The notes: generated by a model from the letters alone, not told the origin. A stretch of 64,000 nucleotides of DNA from Opitutia bacterium UBA953 (GCA_002293125.1 DBCR01000004.1:1-64000), one strand, 5' to 3'; counted from the stretch's first letter, positions 7,766-17,433 are shown. Numbers and translations are program-made.

Positions 7766-8466
7766 GCGATCTCGCCGATGTCACGACGGATACGGAGCGT
7801 TTCAGCGGCGGGGTCCTTGGCCTTGAGAATCGGACGGCCGACCACGATGAAGCTGGCGCCCGCGGCGGCGGCCTGGGCTGGCGTCATGACACGATTCTGG
7901 TCATCGCCCGCGGCGTCGGGATAACGGATGCCCGGAGTCACGAGGGTGGGACCAGCACCGAGGTCGGAGCGCAGGATTGGGAGTTCGAGTGGCGAACAGA
8001 CGAGACCGCCGATACCAGCGCCGATAGCCATGCGGCCGAGCAGGCGGACCTGTTCTTCGGGGGTACGGGCGACGCCCGTGGCAGAAAGCTGGGCATGATC
8101 CATCGAGGTCAGCACCGTGACGCCGAGTACCGTGCAATCAGGCAGGGTGGACTTCGCGGCTTCGGCGGCGCGTGCGATCATCTCGGGGCCACCGCAGGCG
8201 TGGATGGTAAGCAACGAGCAAGGGCGACCCTTGAGGCTCTTGATCGCCGAGGAGACCGTGTTAGGGATATCGTGGAACTTCAGGTCGAGGAAGACCTTGA
8301 AGCCCAGCGCATGGAATTCGTCGACGATGCCCGGACCGTGCCGCGTGAAGAGCTGGAGGCCGAGCTTCACCCAGGCGAGATTACCGGCGAGCGGGCGAGC
8401 GAGCGTCAAGGCTTCCTCCTTGGTCTCTACATCGAGGGCGAGGATGAGTCGGCAAGGCGAAGCCAT
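7762..8466 (-). CDS. pyrF: Orotidine 5'-phosphate decarboxylase PyrF
   Basis: It converts OMP to UMP, the last step of pyrimidine synthesis. The 234 residues match the family. The active-site block DLKFHDIPNT supplies the Asp-Lys-x-x-Asp charge network. Near the C-terminus VTPGIRYPDA and a phosphate-binding FIVVGRPI appear as expected. The ATG at 8466 gives MASPCRLILALDV, close to the usual PyrF N-terminus. A TTG 15 bases upstream, preceded by AGGAAAG, is a plausible alternative start. The gene is coupled to ispD by a 4-bp overlap. Confidence 0.93.
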   Translation of the reverse strand: MASPCRLILALDVETKEEALTLARPLAGNLAWVKLGLQLFTRHGPGIVDEFHALGFKVFLDLKFHDIPNTVSSAIKSLKGRPCSLLTIHACGGPEMIARAAEAAKSTLPDCTVLGVTVLTSMDHAQLSATGVARTPEEQVRLLGRMAIGAGIGGLVCSPLELPILRSDLGAGPTLVTPGIRYPDAAGDDQNRVMTPAQAAAAGASFIVVGRPILKAKDPAAETLRIRRDIGEIA

Positions 8467-8525
8467 GCCGTCTTTATGCAAACGGCTGGGCTTTCCTGCC
8501 AGCGTAAATCGTCCCTCGGCCCGGC

Positions 8526-9473
8526 TTACTTCTTCGCCGCCTTCTTCGGCGCCGGCGTACTGGGTAAGGAAGAGATATCGAAATTAAAGGGCTTAGCCGG
8601 CTGCTGGCCGAGGAGATGGAGGCTGAACCATTCGGCCATACGCACGTTGTCGTCGGCCATCTCGACCCAGCCGCCGTGGGCGCCACCAAGGCGGATCAAG
8701 ACTTCGGCCTTGGCGCCGACTTCCTTGGCGCGGGCGAGGTAGCGGCGGGCCTGGGAGTCGGGGACGAGCGGATCGGCGTCGCCCTGGACGATATAGGTGG
8801 GCGGGGTCTGGGCGCTGATCCAGAAGAGGGGAGAGAGTTCGCGGCCGGCACGTTCGCGTCCTTCGGCGGTGGTCACGATCGGTCCGAAGGCCGGGGCGCG
8901 GGTGGTCAGTGGCCCGATGCCTTCGTTGCTGTCGCCTTCCTTGGCCCAGCTGAGGAAATCTACCGGCGGGTAGTAGCAGGCGACCGCGTTGACCTCGGAA
9001 CTCACCTGTTCGACGGGATCCTTTGACTTCGGATTGGCAGGGAGGACGCGCGTTCCGAGCATCAGGCTGAGGTGACCACCGGCGCTGCCGCCGGTCACGC
9101 CGATCTTGTTCGGGTCGATGCCGAACTTGGCGGCATTGGCGCGGATGAAGCGGACGGAGCGCTGGAGGTCGCCGACGATTTCGCCGATGTGGAAGCGAGG
9201 CTGCGTGCCGTGGACGACGACGAACGTCGTGAAGCCGTGCTTCGGCCAGCCGCCGTCGCCGATGCCGTTATGGTTGGAGTTCCAGCCGCCGCTGATGATT
9301 TTGACGACCGCGGCGCCGTTCGGTTTAGCGGGCGTGAAGACGTCCATCGTCAGCGCCACGCCGTCATGCTTCGCGTAGATGACGTCGGGGAGGCGGGTGA
9401 CATCCTGAGCAAAGGCGAGGGTGTAGGTGAGGGCAAGGAGCAGGCAGGCGCGGAGTCTCATGGGGTTGACCAT
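8526..9473 (-). CDS. Secreted alpha/beta hydrolase (BD-FAE/esterase-lipase type)
   Basis: A 315-residue exported hydrolase. A signal peptide covers about residues 5-22 (LRACLLLALTYTLAFA). The nucleophile elbow is GGSAGGHLS near residue 129. Asp of GDADPLVPDSQAR and His of GGAHGGW complete the triad. The oxyanion segment reads IISGGWNSN rather than the common HGGG or HGGW. The family includes feruloyl and acetyl esterases acting on plant or algal polymers. The tail ends PAPKKAAKK, a short basic extension also seen on other exported proteins here. A second ATG at 9461 would remove four residues and is equally plausible. Confidence 0.8.
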   Translation of the reverse strand: MVNPMRLRACLLLALTYTLAFAQDVTRLPDVIYAKHDGVALTMDVFTPAKPNGAAVVKIISGGWNSNHNGIGDGGWPKHGFTTFVVVHGTQPRFHIGEIVGDLQRSVRFIRANAAKFGIDPNKIGVTGGSAGGHLSLMLGTRVLPANPKSKDPVEQVSSEVNAVACYYPPVDFLSWAKEGDSNEGIGPLTTRAPAFGPIVTTAEGRERAGRELSPLFWISAQTPPTYIVQGDADPLVPDSQARRYLARAKEVGAKAEVLIRLGGAHGGWVEMADDNVRMAEWFSLHLLGQQPAKPFNFDISSLPSTPAPKKAAKK

Positions 9474-9507
9474 AGGACACCGTAAAGCCGGCGAGGTTGC
9501 AAGCCGC

Positions 9508-9969
9508 TCAGGCCTTGAGGCGGAACTTGATGACTACCTTCAGGATTTCGGCCGGTGTATCGACCTGCACGCCTGGCTGGTGGCCATCCTGCGGGTGGAA
9601 GATCGCGAAGTTGCCGCGGCCAAGGGTGAGCAGGGCGAAAGGGCCGGAAGGGGCTGCGTATTTCTCAACGTCCTTTTCGGCGATGTAAGGCTTCGTCACG
9701 ACGAGGGTCTTTTGGTCCGCGTGGCCGCAGAGTTCGAGGCCTTGGTGCACGACCTGGATGTCGCCGTAAACCTGGTGGGCTTCCCAGAGCTTATCCACGG
9801 AGGGGGCTGTTTGGTAGCGCTGCACGATGGCCACGAGGTCCCGGCCTTGGAGTTCATATCTACCGTCCGCCGTCTTCACGTCGAACGAGCGCAGGTAGGC
9901 GAAGGCTTTGGGGAAGAGCGGGTGGAGCGACTCGTAATGAGCGGAGGCGGAAAGTTGATCGAGGATCAT
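9508..9969 (-). CDS. YhcH/YjgK/YiaL family protein (DUF386)
   Basis: A 153-residue cupin-like protein. The motifs KLWEAHQVYGDIQVVHQG and FAIFHPQDGHQPG carry the His and Glu residues that bind metal in this family. E. coli YhcH (NanQ) is an anomerase for N-acetylneuraminate, and others act on related sugars. No sialic acid genes flank it, so the substrate is unknown. It lies 9 bp downstream of the NusG-like gene and shares its direction, so it is probably cotranscribed. Confidence 0.85.
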   Translation of the reverse strand: MILDQLSASAHYESLHPLFPKAFAYLRSFDVKTADGRYELQGRDLVAIVQRYQTAPSVDKLWEAHQVYGDIQVVHQGLELCGHADQKTLVVTKPYIAEKDVEKYAAPSGPFALLTLGRGNFAIFHPQDGHQPGVQVDTPAEILKVVIKFRLKA

Positions 9970-9978
9970 GTGAAAAGG

Positions 9979-10503
9979 CTAGGTTTCGTCGGCGAGCCCC
10001 TCGACATCGTCGAGCGGTAGCTCGACCGGCTGGTCGGAGCCGAGGATGGAGAGCAGCAGCGCGATGCGTTTCTGCGGTGACTCCAGGCGGATGACCTCGC
10101 CTTCGGAACCGGTGAAGATGCCCCGAATGACGCGGGCCTTCGCGCCGACCTTCAGCTCGTCATCGAGCATCGAGAGGGTCGCGTCGGGGCCGAGCGCATT
10201 GAGCTCATCGATCACCGCTTGCTCGACGTCGACGGGCCGGCCTTCGCGGCTCACCAGATGGAGGACGCCGCGGGTGCTGCGGATCGTGGACTGGAATTCC
10301 ATCGGATCGAAGCGCGCGAACACGTACCCCGGGAAGAGCGGTTCGACGACGACCTTGTTCTTGTCGTGGCCACGTCGGGTACGACGCAGACGCGGGAAGA
10401 CCAGCTCGCCGATGCCGACGGCCCGTAGGTTCTGCACTGCCACGGCCTCTTGGCGAGGTTTGGCCTTGATGCAGAACCAGGTCGGGCCGGCGGCTTCGGT
10501 CAT
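9979..10503 (-). CDS. Specialised NusG paralog (RfaH/LoaP/UpxY-like antiterminator)
   Basis: A 174-residue protein with an N-terminal NGN domain (about 7-105; WFCIKAKPRQE, FPGYVFARFD, GVLHLVSREG) and a C-terminal KOW domain (about 118-150; KVGAKARVIRGIFTGSEGEVIRL). NGN domains bind the RNA polymerase clamp helices and suppress pausing. The KOW sequence differs from the housekeeping NusG consensus, so this is a paralog. Such paralogs normally control long operons from their 5' end, but here the gene overlaps the end of ccsBA by ATGA and precedes yhcH. Its targets are not evident. Confidence 0.82.
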   Translation of the reverse strand: MTEAAGPTWFCIKAKPRQEAVAVQNLRAVGIGELVFPRLRRTRRGHDKNKVVVEPLFPGYVFARFDPMEFQSTIRSTRGVLHLVSREGRPVDVEQAVIDELNALGPDATLSMLDDELKVGAKARVIRGIFTGSEGEVIRLESPQKRIALLLSILGSDQPVELPLDDVEGLADET

Positions 10504-13500
10504 GCGGTCTTGAGGGCGCCCTTCGAGCGGTCAGGCAGCCAACCGAGGGCGATCAGCGCGAGCTGCGAAGGGCAGAATACGTAATAGAGCCAGAATGCCC
10601 CTGTCTCCGTGAAGCCGTAGCTATGGAGGCCGACGCCGAGCAGATTCGTTCCGAACCAGGACCAGGCCGTGACGATGTTACCGAAGATGAGGAGCTGCAT
10701 CAGCCCTTCGCGACGGACGAGTCCACCCCAGCGGGCGTGGAGGCAGAGCGCGCACCAGAGAACGATGAGGATGGCGCCGTTCTCCTTCGGATCCCAGCCC
10801 CAGAAGCGACCCCAGCTCTGGTCGGCCCAGATACCGCCGAGCATCGTGCCGATGAAGCTGGCGATGACGGCGAAGGCGAGGATGCCGTAGGCGGCGCGGG
10901 CGACGCTGTCGCCCCAGTTGTAATCTTTCTTGAAGGCGCGGAGCGCGAGGTGGAGGGCGCCGAGGAGGCCGGCGACGAAGGTCGCCGAGTAGCCCAGCGT
11001 CACGATGGTCACGTGCGTCGCCAGCCAGAAGTTCGTATCAAGCACGGCACGGACGCTCTCGAGGTTATCTTCGCCGGAGAGGCCGAGGTTATGGGCGACG
11101 ATCAGGGAGACGAAGCCGGTGACACCTGTCGCGACGGCGCCGATGCCGTTCTTCCAGACCCGCTCGAGCATGATGCCCATGCCGACGGCGCCCCAGGCGA
11201 CGAAGATTCCCGTTGAATAGAGGTTCGTCACGGGCGGACGGTCGTGCAGCCACATACGATAAAGGAGGGCCGCGGTGTGCAGGATGAAGGATACTATCAG
11301 CAGGCGGTAACCCCAGACGCGCAGGCCTTCGGAGCCGGTCGTCCAGGAGACAAGGACCATGAGCACCACCACCACGTAGGCGATAAGGAGCCAGTAAAAA
11401 GGTTGGAGCCGGCCGAAGCGCGCTTCGGCTTCCGCCCGGGCGGTCCAAGGACCCTTCAACGAGGCTGCGATCGCTGAGCTCAATCGGGCGCAATCGTCGT
11501 CCTTGCCTTCGCGCCATGCCATCGAGAAGTCGGCGTAACGGGTGATGATGCCGTCTTCGGCGAGACCGGCCCGGTGGGCCTTCTGGTCCTTGATGATGCC
11601 GAGGAGGGAAGCGCCGAGATTATCCCAGCGGGCGAGCGAAGTTTCGTCCTTGGGGGGCATCAGGCCGATGACGCCTTCGCGTTCGAAATCCTGATAGCGT
11701 TCCACGAACGTCTTGACCGTTTTCTGCAGTTCGGGGTCAAAGGCCTTGCCGGTGGCGCTCGCGTTCATTTCGGTGAGCGCACGGTTAAGCGCGGAGATCC
11801 ACGCGCCGTATTCGCGGCGCGGGGTGACGTCGAGGGGTAGGTCTCCGGGGATGAAGGTCATGCTCAGCGTCGCATACTGCCGGGCGGCGCTTTCGAGCGT
11901 GAGGAGGCCGCGGTCTTCGACGTCGCGGTCGGCCTGGGGGCGTTTGCGCGCCTGTTCGGCCGCCTTGCTGAGCTCGGCGCTGTTTTTCAGGATGCCATCC
12001 CAGCTGACGTAGAGGCTCTTCTCGGGGTCGCCACCGACGCGTTTGAGCACGTTGGGGTGTTCAACGCGGAAGGTCGGGAGGTGGCGGGCAATCGGAGCGC
12101 GGAAGCAGACTTCGATCAGCCAGTCGACCGAGCCGATGGCACCGCCAGTGAGTCGGACGGGACGCTTCTCGAGCAGTGCTTGGAGTTCGGTCGAGAGGGT
12201 CGGGAGTTCCTTGGCAATCGCTTCACGCTGTTCTGCGGTCCAGGTGGACGGGCGCTGGCCGAAGGCGACGCGTTCGAGCTTCGAGAGGCTGATCGAGGTG
12301 CGCGAGCGCATCTGGAGCAACGACCCGGTGGCGAGGGTCTCGATCGGTACGACGCGTCCCCCGCTTTGGACGGGAATCGTGCCAAACTCACGGCTGTTCC
12401 AGCCGGCGTCGGCCGCATCGGCCGTGGCGGTCAGGAAGCCGAGGGTCAGCACCGCGGCGGCCTTGGCGGCACGACCGCGGAGGAAACGCAGCAGGGAGAC
12501 GCCGAAGTGCCAGATGAGGCCGAGGGACATCAGCGCGACGGAGATGTAGGGGATGAGCCAGCCGGGATTGCGGACGACCTGAAGTACGCTGAGGTCCTTG
12601 CCGTCCTTCGTGCTGCCGAAGCTCGACTGGAAGAAGGTCAGGCCAGCATGGCGAAGCGGTTGGTTCATCGAGATATTGAAGGGGAAGGAGCTCGCACCTT
12701 CCTTAAGCGTCACGTCGCTGGCGAAGCGCTTGGGAGTCTCGGTTCCCGGATACTTCTCGTGGGTGAACTTATCCAGCTGCACCGTGAAAGGGACGTAGTA
12801 GCGGGTCCGGCGGAGCGAGAGCTCGTGGGTCTTGCCCGCGTCCTCAAAGGTCTGGGCATCGAAAGATTCCGTCAAGTTGAGGTTGAGGGCCCAGATGCCG
12901 AGCGACTTTTCCTTCGTCTTGAGTTCGACGATCGCGGTAGGCGCGTTGGGCTTGTTGTCGTCGTAGCTTTCCGGGAGAGGCTTGTAGGCCAGCTCAGTAC
13001 GGGCGCCGATTCCTTGGGTCGCCTTGAGGTCGATGCCGTCGCTCATCTGCGATTTGGCCCGGATCATCGCGTTCGGGTGATAGGTCTGGACGACGAGCGT
13101 GTAAGGCGTGCCCGGGAGCTCGACGTCGGCCGGAGTCTTCTTGGCGGCGATGTCGCGGAGGATTGAATCCGGAATCGTGACGACGACGTCACCGGCGGTG
13201 GATTTCTCGACGAGCGCGATTTCGAAATCGCGGAAGGCTTCGGAGTAATTACGCTGCTCGCCTTCGGGGATGATCATCGCGGACTCTTCCTGGTAGATCG
13301 CGGTGACGAAGCCTCCTCCCAGCAGAAGGAGTAGGCCGGCGTGGATCATGAGGTTACCGACCTTGGCGGCGCTCGCCTTGAAGTGACGGACGTGGGCGAA
13401 GGCCAGGTTGATGATCAGCAGGGCCCCGAGCGTGAAGCCAGCCGGCAGCGGTATGCGTAAGGGCGCCGTCGGGTCCATCGGGTAGAAGCAGAGCCAGGAA

Positions 13501-13673
13501 CTGAAGTAGACCTTCTGGACATGCCAGATACCCCAGTGGACTTGTTCGAATGTCCCCAGCAGGATGAGGATCATCGACAGGATGAGCAGGAGCACCGTCA
13601 ACTTGAGCGATGCCAACGTGTCGACGAGGCCACGGCCGCTGTCGGCCTTCTTTTGGTGTTCTTCGCTGTTCAC
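10500..13673 (-). CDS. Cytochrome c biogenesis fusion, ResB (CcsB) plus CcsA
   Basis: System II cytochrome c maturation exports haem and attaches it to apocytochromes outside the membrane. This 1057-residue protein fuses both halves. The N-terminal ResB part has membrane helices near residues 20-45 and 75-115, then an extracytoplasmic domain and a helix near 375. A soluble region of about 350 residues follows. The C-terminal multi-helix CcsA part (from about 735) carries the haem-handling tryptophan-rich motif WGRFWGWDPKENG near 955-967 and conserved histidines. It overlaps genes on both sides by 4 bp. It would mature the haem-bearing PSD1 and fusion proteins in this window. Confidence 0.9.
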   Translation of the reverse strand: MNSEEHQKKADSGRGLVDTLASLKLTVLLLILSMILILLGTFEQVHWGIWHVQKVYFSSWLCFYPMDPTAPLRIPLPAGFTLGALLIINLAFAHVRHFKASAAKVGNLMIHAGLLLLLGGGFVTAIYQEESAMIIPEGEQRNYSEAFRDFEIALVEKSTAGDVVVTIPDSILRDIAAKKTPADVELPGTPYTLVVQTYHPNAMIRAKSQMSDGIDLKATQGIGARTELAYKPLPESYDDNKPNAPTAIVELKTKEKSLGIWALNLNLTESFDAQTFEDAGKTHELSLRRTRYYVPFTVQLDKFTHEKYPGTETPKRFASDVTLKEGASSFPFNISMNQPLRHAGLTFFQSSFGSTKDGKDLSVLQVVRNPGWLIPYISVALMSLGLIWHFGVSLLRFLRGRAAKAAAVLTLGFLTATADAADAGWNSREFGTIPVQSGGRVVPIETLATGSLLQMRSRTSISLSKLERVAFGQRPSTWTAEQREAIAKELPTLSTELQALLEKRPVRLTGGAIGSVDWLIEVCFRAPIARHLPTFRVEHPNVLKRVGGDPEKSLYVSWDGILKNSAELSKAAEQARKRPQADRDVEDRGLLTLESAARQYATLSMTFIPGDLPLDVTPRREYGAWISALNRALTEMNASATGKAFDPELQKTVKTFVERYQDFEREGVIGLMPPKDETSLARWDNLGASLLGIIKDQKAHRAGLAEDGIITRYADFSMAWREGKDDDCARLSSAIAASLKGPWTARAEAEARFGRLQPFYWLLIAYVVVVLMVLVSWTTGSEGLRVWGYRLLIVSFILHTAALLYRMWLHDRPPVTNLYSTGIFVAWGAVGMGIMLERVWKNGIGAVATGVTGFVSLIVAHNLGLSGEDNLESVRAVLDTNFWLATHVTIVTLGYSATFVAGLLGALHLALRAFKKDYNWGDSVARAAYGILAFAVIASFIGTMLGGIWADQSWGRFWGWDPKENGAILIVLWCALCLHARWGGLVRREGLMQLLIFGNIVTAWSWFGTNLLGVGLHSYGFTETGAFWLYYVFCPSQLALIALGWLPDRSKGALKTA

Positions 13674-14305
13674 GGGAGTTGGGAGGCGGAGAGGAAGGCG
13701 ACGAACGCGGCGCCATTGGCTTCGACGGCGGCGGTCTCGCCGTTCATCTTGAAGAACCAGGTGGCTCCGTCCTTGGCGGTCAAGACGGCATCGACCGACT
13801 TCTTGCCGTCGGCGGAGGTCATCACGAAGCGCTGGCTCTCGATGCCGCCGACTTTGAGGGTCTTGGCGGAAGCTAAGATCTCATCGGGGCTGGCCGGAGG
13901 GAGGCCGATCTGGCCGCGCCAGCGATTCACATTGGCGGTCAGGCCACCGACGTTGCCGGGAAAGACCGTCACGGCGATCTCAGCCTTGCTGTCGTTCGGG
14001 CCCGAGACGATCCAGGTGGCTTTGCGCATCGAATTTTCAGGGCCGACGGACCAACCGGCGGGCAGCTTCGCCCACTTGGGGGCGTCGAAGCCGGCCGCTT
14101 CGGCTTTCATCGAGGCGGGAGCGACCATCGGGGCGGCCACGGCCGGCGAGGGGGCCGGCGTGGCGGCGACCGGCGCGGCGGGAGCGGTCGCGGGCGTGGC
14201 GGCGGCCGGAGCGGAGTCGGACTTCACTTCATAGCGGGCGACCTGCGGGGCAGGTTTGCAGCCGAAGACGAGCAGCGAAGCGGACAGGAGGAGGAGAGGA
14301 CGCAT
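13670..14305 (-). CDS. Putative lipoprotein upstream of ccsBA
   Basis: A 211-residue protein with a lipobox-type signal (ASLLVFGC, Cys near residue 16), then an Ala/Pro-rich linker (about 25-70) and a folded C-terminal domain of about 135 residues with no recognised family. The domain has features such as WSVGPENSMRKATWIVSG and VNRWRGQIGLPPASPDEI, which recall small exported proteins found next to cytochrome biogenesis genes. The gene overlaps ccsBA by ATGA, so a role in that process is a reasonable but unproven inference. Confidence 0.65.
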   Translation of the reverse strand: MRPLLLLSASLLVFGCKPAPQVARYEVKSDSAPAAATPATAPAAPVAATPAPSPAVAAPMVAPASMKAEAAGFDAPKWAKLPAGWSVGPENSMRKATWIVSGPNDSKAEIAVTVFPGNVGGLTANVNRWRGQIGLPPASPDEILASAKTLKVGGIESQRFVMTSADGKKSVDAVLTAKDGATWFFKMNGETAAVEANGAAFVAFLSASQLP

Positions 14306-14318
14306 GGTGGTAAGGAAA

Positions 14319-15782
14319 TTATTTGCTGGTGGCTTTGCCGGAGTTTTTTTTCTTCGCGGGATTATTGCTCTCGTGCTGGCCGGTCTTGAGGCGCACTTCG
14401 TATTTCTCGTCGCGAGGCAGGATGATGCCGCGCTTCACGAGTTCGTCAGGGTGCAGGTCGGCGAGGGGGCCGCAGCGGGCGAGCCAGGCGTCGCACTCGG
14501 CGCGCAGCTCGGCGAGCTTGGCGGCGTTGGCCGGGTCGCCGGCGATATCCTTCACTTCCCAAGGGTCGCTCTGGGTGTCGTAGAGTTCTTCCTGAGCGCG
14601 GTTGGGATTAAAGTAGAGCGCTTGGACCGGGGTCAGCCTGCCCTCGGCCTGAACGCGGCGGAGCTCGTGCATCGTCTGGCCGACTTCTTGGTAGGCGACC
14701 TTGCCGGCCTCATCGACGCCGGGGGCGAGGTTCCGGACGTAGCGATAGCGGGCGTCGCGGACGGAACGGACCTTGTCAAAACTCTCATCCATGAAGTCAC
14801 GGAAGGAGTAGGCATATTTCGGCGGGTTGGCGGCCATGGGCAGGAAGCAATGGCCATCGAACTCGGCGGGCACCGGCACTCCAGCCAAGGTCAGGGCCGT
14901 CGGGGCGAAGTCGATCCAGCTCGCGAAGTCTTCGCGGACGGTGCCCGGGGCGATCTGTCCGGGCCACCGCACGATGAGCGGGACACGGGTGCCGGTATCC
15001 TTCACGGAACGCTTGAAGCGTGGCATGCCGCGACCGTGGTCACCGGTGAAGATGACGATGGTATTTTTCTCGAGGTCGTGGGCCTTCAGCCAATCAAGCA
15101 CGCGTCCGAGGGAGTAGTCGACGGCGGTGACGAGCTCATGGTAGTGGGCGACTTCACGGCGGACGGCCGGGGTGTCAGGATAAAAGGGCGGGAGCTCGAC
15201 CTTGGCCGGTTCGCGACGATCGGAAGGCTTGAGCGCGGCCGTATTCTTGGCGTGTTCCGCGTCGGAGGCACGGACCTGGCTCTCATGACTTACGGAGTCG
15301 TTGAAATAGGCGAAGAAAGGTTCCTTCGGCTTGGCGGTCAGCGGACCGGCTGGGCGGTTGGCCGGGTTGACCCAGTTCTTGCGGTCGTTCGCGAGGTTCT
15401 TCTCGGGCACGCCTTGGAAGTCGGTCTTGCCGGGCCACATCACATGATAACCCGCGGACTGGAGTTTTTCGGTGAAAGGGTGGGGCGGGTTGACGACTTT
15501 GGAGCGCATGTTCTGCGCACCGTACTTGAACGGGTATTGGCCGGTAATCATGCCACTACGCGACGGGGCGCAGACTCCGGTGTGGGTGAAGGCGCGGGTG
15601 AACAGGGCGCCTTCCTTGGCAAGGCGGTCCATGTTCGGGGTGATGGCGTCCTTGCAGCCGTAGGCGCCGGTGTCGGGTCCCATGTCTTCTCCGATCACCA
15701 GGACGATGTTCGGGCGAGAGTCGGCGGCAGTCGCGATGGCAGCGATCAGCAGGGCGACCAGGGCGAGGAGGCGACGGGGCAT
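14319..15782 (-). CDS. Secreted sulfatase (heparan N-sulfatase-like)
   Basis: A 487-residue exported S1-family sulfatase. A signal peptide spans about 1-20. The formylglycine motif is CAPSR with Cys at 71, the form matured by formylglycine-generating enzyme or anSME. N-terminal metal ligands lie in VIGEDMGPD, and HDHGRGMP-like residues appear as FTGDHGRGMPRFK near 250. The overall blocks resemble sulfamidase-type members, but the sulfated substrate is unknown. The C-terminus ends in a Lys/Asn/Ser tail encoded over an A8 run. The ATG at 15782 gives the signal peptide at the very N-terminus. Confidence 0.88.
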   Translation of the reverse strand: MPRRLLALVALLIAAIATAADSRPNIVLVIGEDMGPDTGAYGCKDAITPNMDRLAKEGALFTRAFTHTGVCAPSRSGMITGQYPFKYGAQNMRSKVVNPPHPFTEKLQSAGYHVMWPGKTDFQGVPEKNLANDRKNWVNPANRPAGPLTAKPKEPFFAYFNDSVSHESQVRASDAEHAKNTAALKPSDRREPAKVELPPFYPDTPAVRREVAHYHELVTAVDYSLGRVLDWLKAHDLEKNTIVIFTGDHGRGMPRFKRSVKDTGTRVPLIVRWPGQIAPGTVREDFASWIDFAPTALTLAGVPVPAEFDGHCFLPMAANPPKYAYSFRDFMDESFDKVRSVRDARYRYVRNLAPGVDEAGKVAYQEVGQTMHELRRVQAEGRLTPVQALYFNPNRAQEELYDTQSDPWEVKDIAGDPANAAKLAELRAECDAWLARCGPLADLHPDELVKRGIILPRDEKYEVRLKTGQHESNNPAKKKNSGKATSK

Positions 15783-15833
15783 GGGGTTGGGACAAGGTCC
15801 TTGGCCAATGGTTGCGGGGTAATCGGCCAAAGC

Positions 15834-15866
15834 AAAAAGAAAGGACGCTTTTTGGCGTCCTTTTCG
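15834..15866 (-). terminator. Rho-independent terminator after ychF
   Basis: Stem GGACGC (15843-15848) pairs with GCGTCC (15855-15860), extended by A-T pairs. Read on the minus strand the stem is followed by TTTCTTTTTGC, a good U-tract. It lies about 35 bp past the ychF stop. Confidence 0.8.
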
Positions 15867-15898
15867 AGGGGGTGGGGTGTTTGGCCTAGGCCCGATCC

Positions 15899-17008
15899 TT
15901 AGTCCGTGAAGCGGAAAAGGGCCACGTCGCCGTCCTTGAAGAGGTACGACTTGCCTTCGAGGCGGTAGCGGCCGGCGTCACGGGCGGCGGCGACCGACCC
16001 GTTCTTCACCAAGTCCTCGTAGGAGACGATTTCGGCTTTTACGAAGCCCTTCTCGAAGTCGGTATGGATGACCGCGGCACACTGGGGGGCGGTCATGCCG
16101 CTGCGGAAGGTCCACGCGCGGACTTCCTTTTCGCCGGCGGTGAAGTAGGTGGCCAGGCCGAGGAGATGATAGGCGCCGCGGATGAGCGAGGAGACGCCGG
16201 AGTCGGTGACACCGAGGGACTGCAGGAATTCCGTGGCTTCAGCGGGCGAGAGGTCGCAAAGCTCGGCTTCGACCTGGGCGCAAATCACGACGTGCTCGCA
16301 TCCGTGGCGTTTGCCGATGAGGGCGGCGACATTGGCGACATGCGGGTTCTTGGAAGGGTCGGCGAGATCGGCCTCGGCGACATTACAAGCGAAGAGCACC
16401 TTCTTCGAGGAGAGCAGGTTATAGGTCTTCAGGCGGGCGCGCTCGTCGTCGGAGACGTCGAGCGAGGAGGCCGGCTGGTTTTCGTTGAGGTGCTTCACCA
16501 GACGGGCGAGCAGTTCGACGTTGGCGATGGCTTCCTTGTCCTGGCTGCGGACCTTTTTCTGATTACGGTCGAGCTGCTGCTCGGCGGACTGGATGTCGGC
16601 GAGGATGAGTTCGGTTTCGATGACCTCGATATCCCGGATGGGGTCGACCTTGCCCATGCTGTGGACGATATCGTCGTTATCAAAGCAGCGGACCACGTGG
16701 ATGATCGCGTCGCACTCGCGGATATTGGAGAGGAAGTCGTTACCCTTGCCTTCGCCCTTGGAGGCGCCGGCGACGAGGCCTGCGATATCAACGATGTCGA
16801 TGGTGGCAGGGATGACGACCTTGGTGCCGGCGATGACCTGTAGTTTCAGCATACGGTCATCAGGGACGAGGACTACGCCGACGTTGGGCTCGATGGTGCA
16901 GAAAGGGTAGTTGGCCGCCTCGGCCTTACGCGAGCGCGTGAGGGCGTTGAAGAGGGTCGACTTGCCCACATTGGGAAGTCCGACGATACCTGCCTGAGTC
17001 TTTGCCAT
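15899..17008 (-). CDS. ychF: YchF, OLA1-family ribosome-binding ATPase
   Basis: A 369-residue P-loop NTPase of the Obg superfamily that prefers ATP. G1 is GLPNVGKS at 10-17 and G3 is DIVDIAGLVAGASKGEG. The specificity loop reads NVAEAD instead of the GTPase NKxD, as expected for YchF. A coiled-coil insertion (about 130-200) and a C-terminal TGS domain (about 285-368) complete it. It binds ribosomes and is involved in stress responses. Its own terminator follows. Confidence 0.95.
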   Translation of the reverse strand: MAKTQAGIVGLPNVGKSTLFNALTRSRKAEAANYPFCTIEPNVGVVLVPDDRMLKLQVIAGTKVVIPATIDIVDIAGLVAGASKGEGKGNDFLSNIRECDAIIHVVRCFDNDDIVHSMGKVDPIRDIEVIETELILADIQSAEQQLDRNQKKVRSQDKEAIANVELLARLVKHLNENQPASSLDVSDDERARLKTYNLLSSKKVLFACNVAEADLADPSKNPHVANVAALIGKRHGCEHVVICAQVEAELCDLSPAEATEFLQSLGVTDSGVSSLIRGAYHLLGLATYFTAGEKEVRAWTFRSGMTAPQCAAVIHTDFEKGFVKAEIVSYEDLVKNGSVAAARDAGRYRLEGKSYLFKDGDVALFRFTD

Positions 17009-17056
17009 GGAAGGGGCACCGTGGGCATCCGCCCCTCGGAGGTCAAGAGCCGGAAC

Positions 17057-17433
17057 TCAGGGCGGCAGCTCCTGCGAGCGTTCGCTGAGGTCCGTGGAGG
17101 GCAGGACGACTTCGTCCCGGGGCTGAGGCTGTCCGCGGACGATGCGGGCGACGGCGATGCGACCGCGTACTCCGGTGATTTCGAGGACCGCCGTGGGGTT
17201 GAGGCGTGGGTCGCGAGAGACGACGATCATCTTGTCCTGCACCTGGGTGCCGGGGAGGAGGAGGACGGGTACCGAGAGGCTGGTCAGCGGGTAGCCTTGG
17301 ACGAAGCCTATTCGAATATTACGCGGAGCACCCGCCGGGAGGGCGAACGGGTTCGGTTCTTCGGCTGGCTTCGGCTTGGTCCCGGCACAGCCTGTCAGCA
17401 GCGCGAGCAGCAGACAGACTGGGCGGAAGCGGT

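Noticed and set aside
14256..15902. Plus-strand frame of 548 codons opposite the sulfatase at 14.3 kb
   Set aside because: Antisense shadow of a gene with an intact sulfatase active site; no domain of its own.
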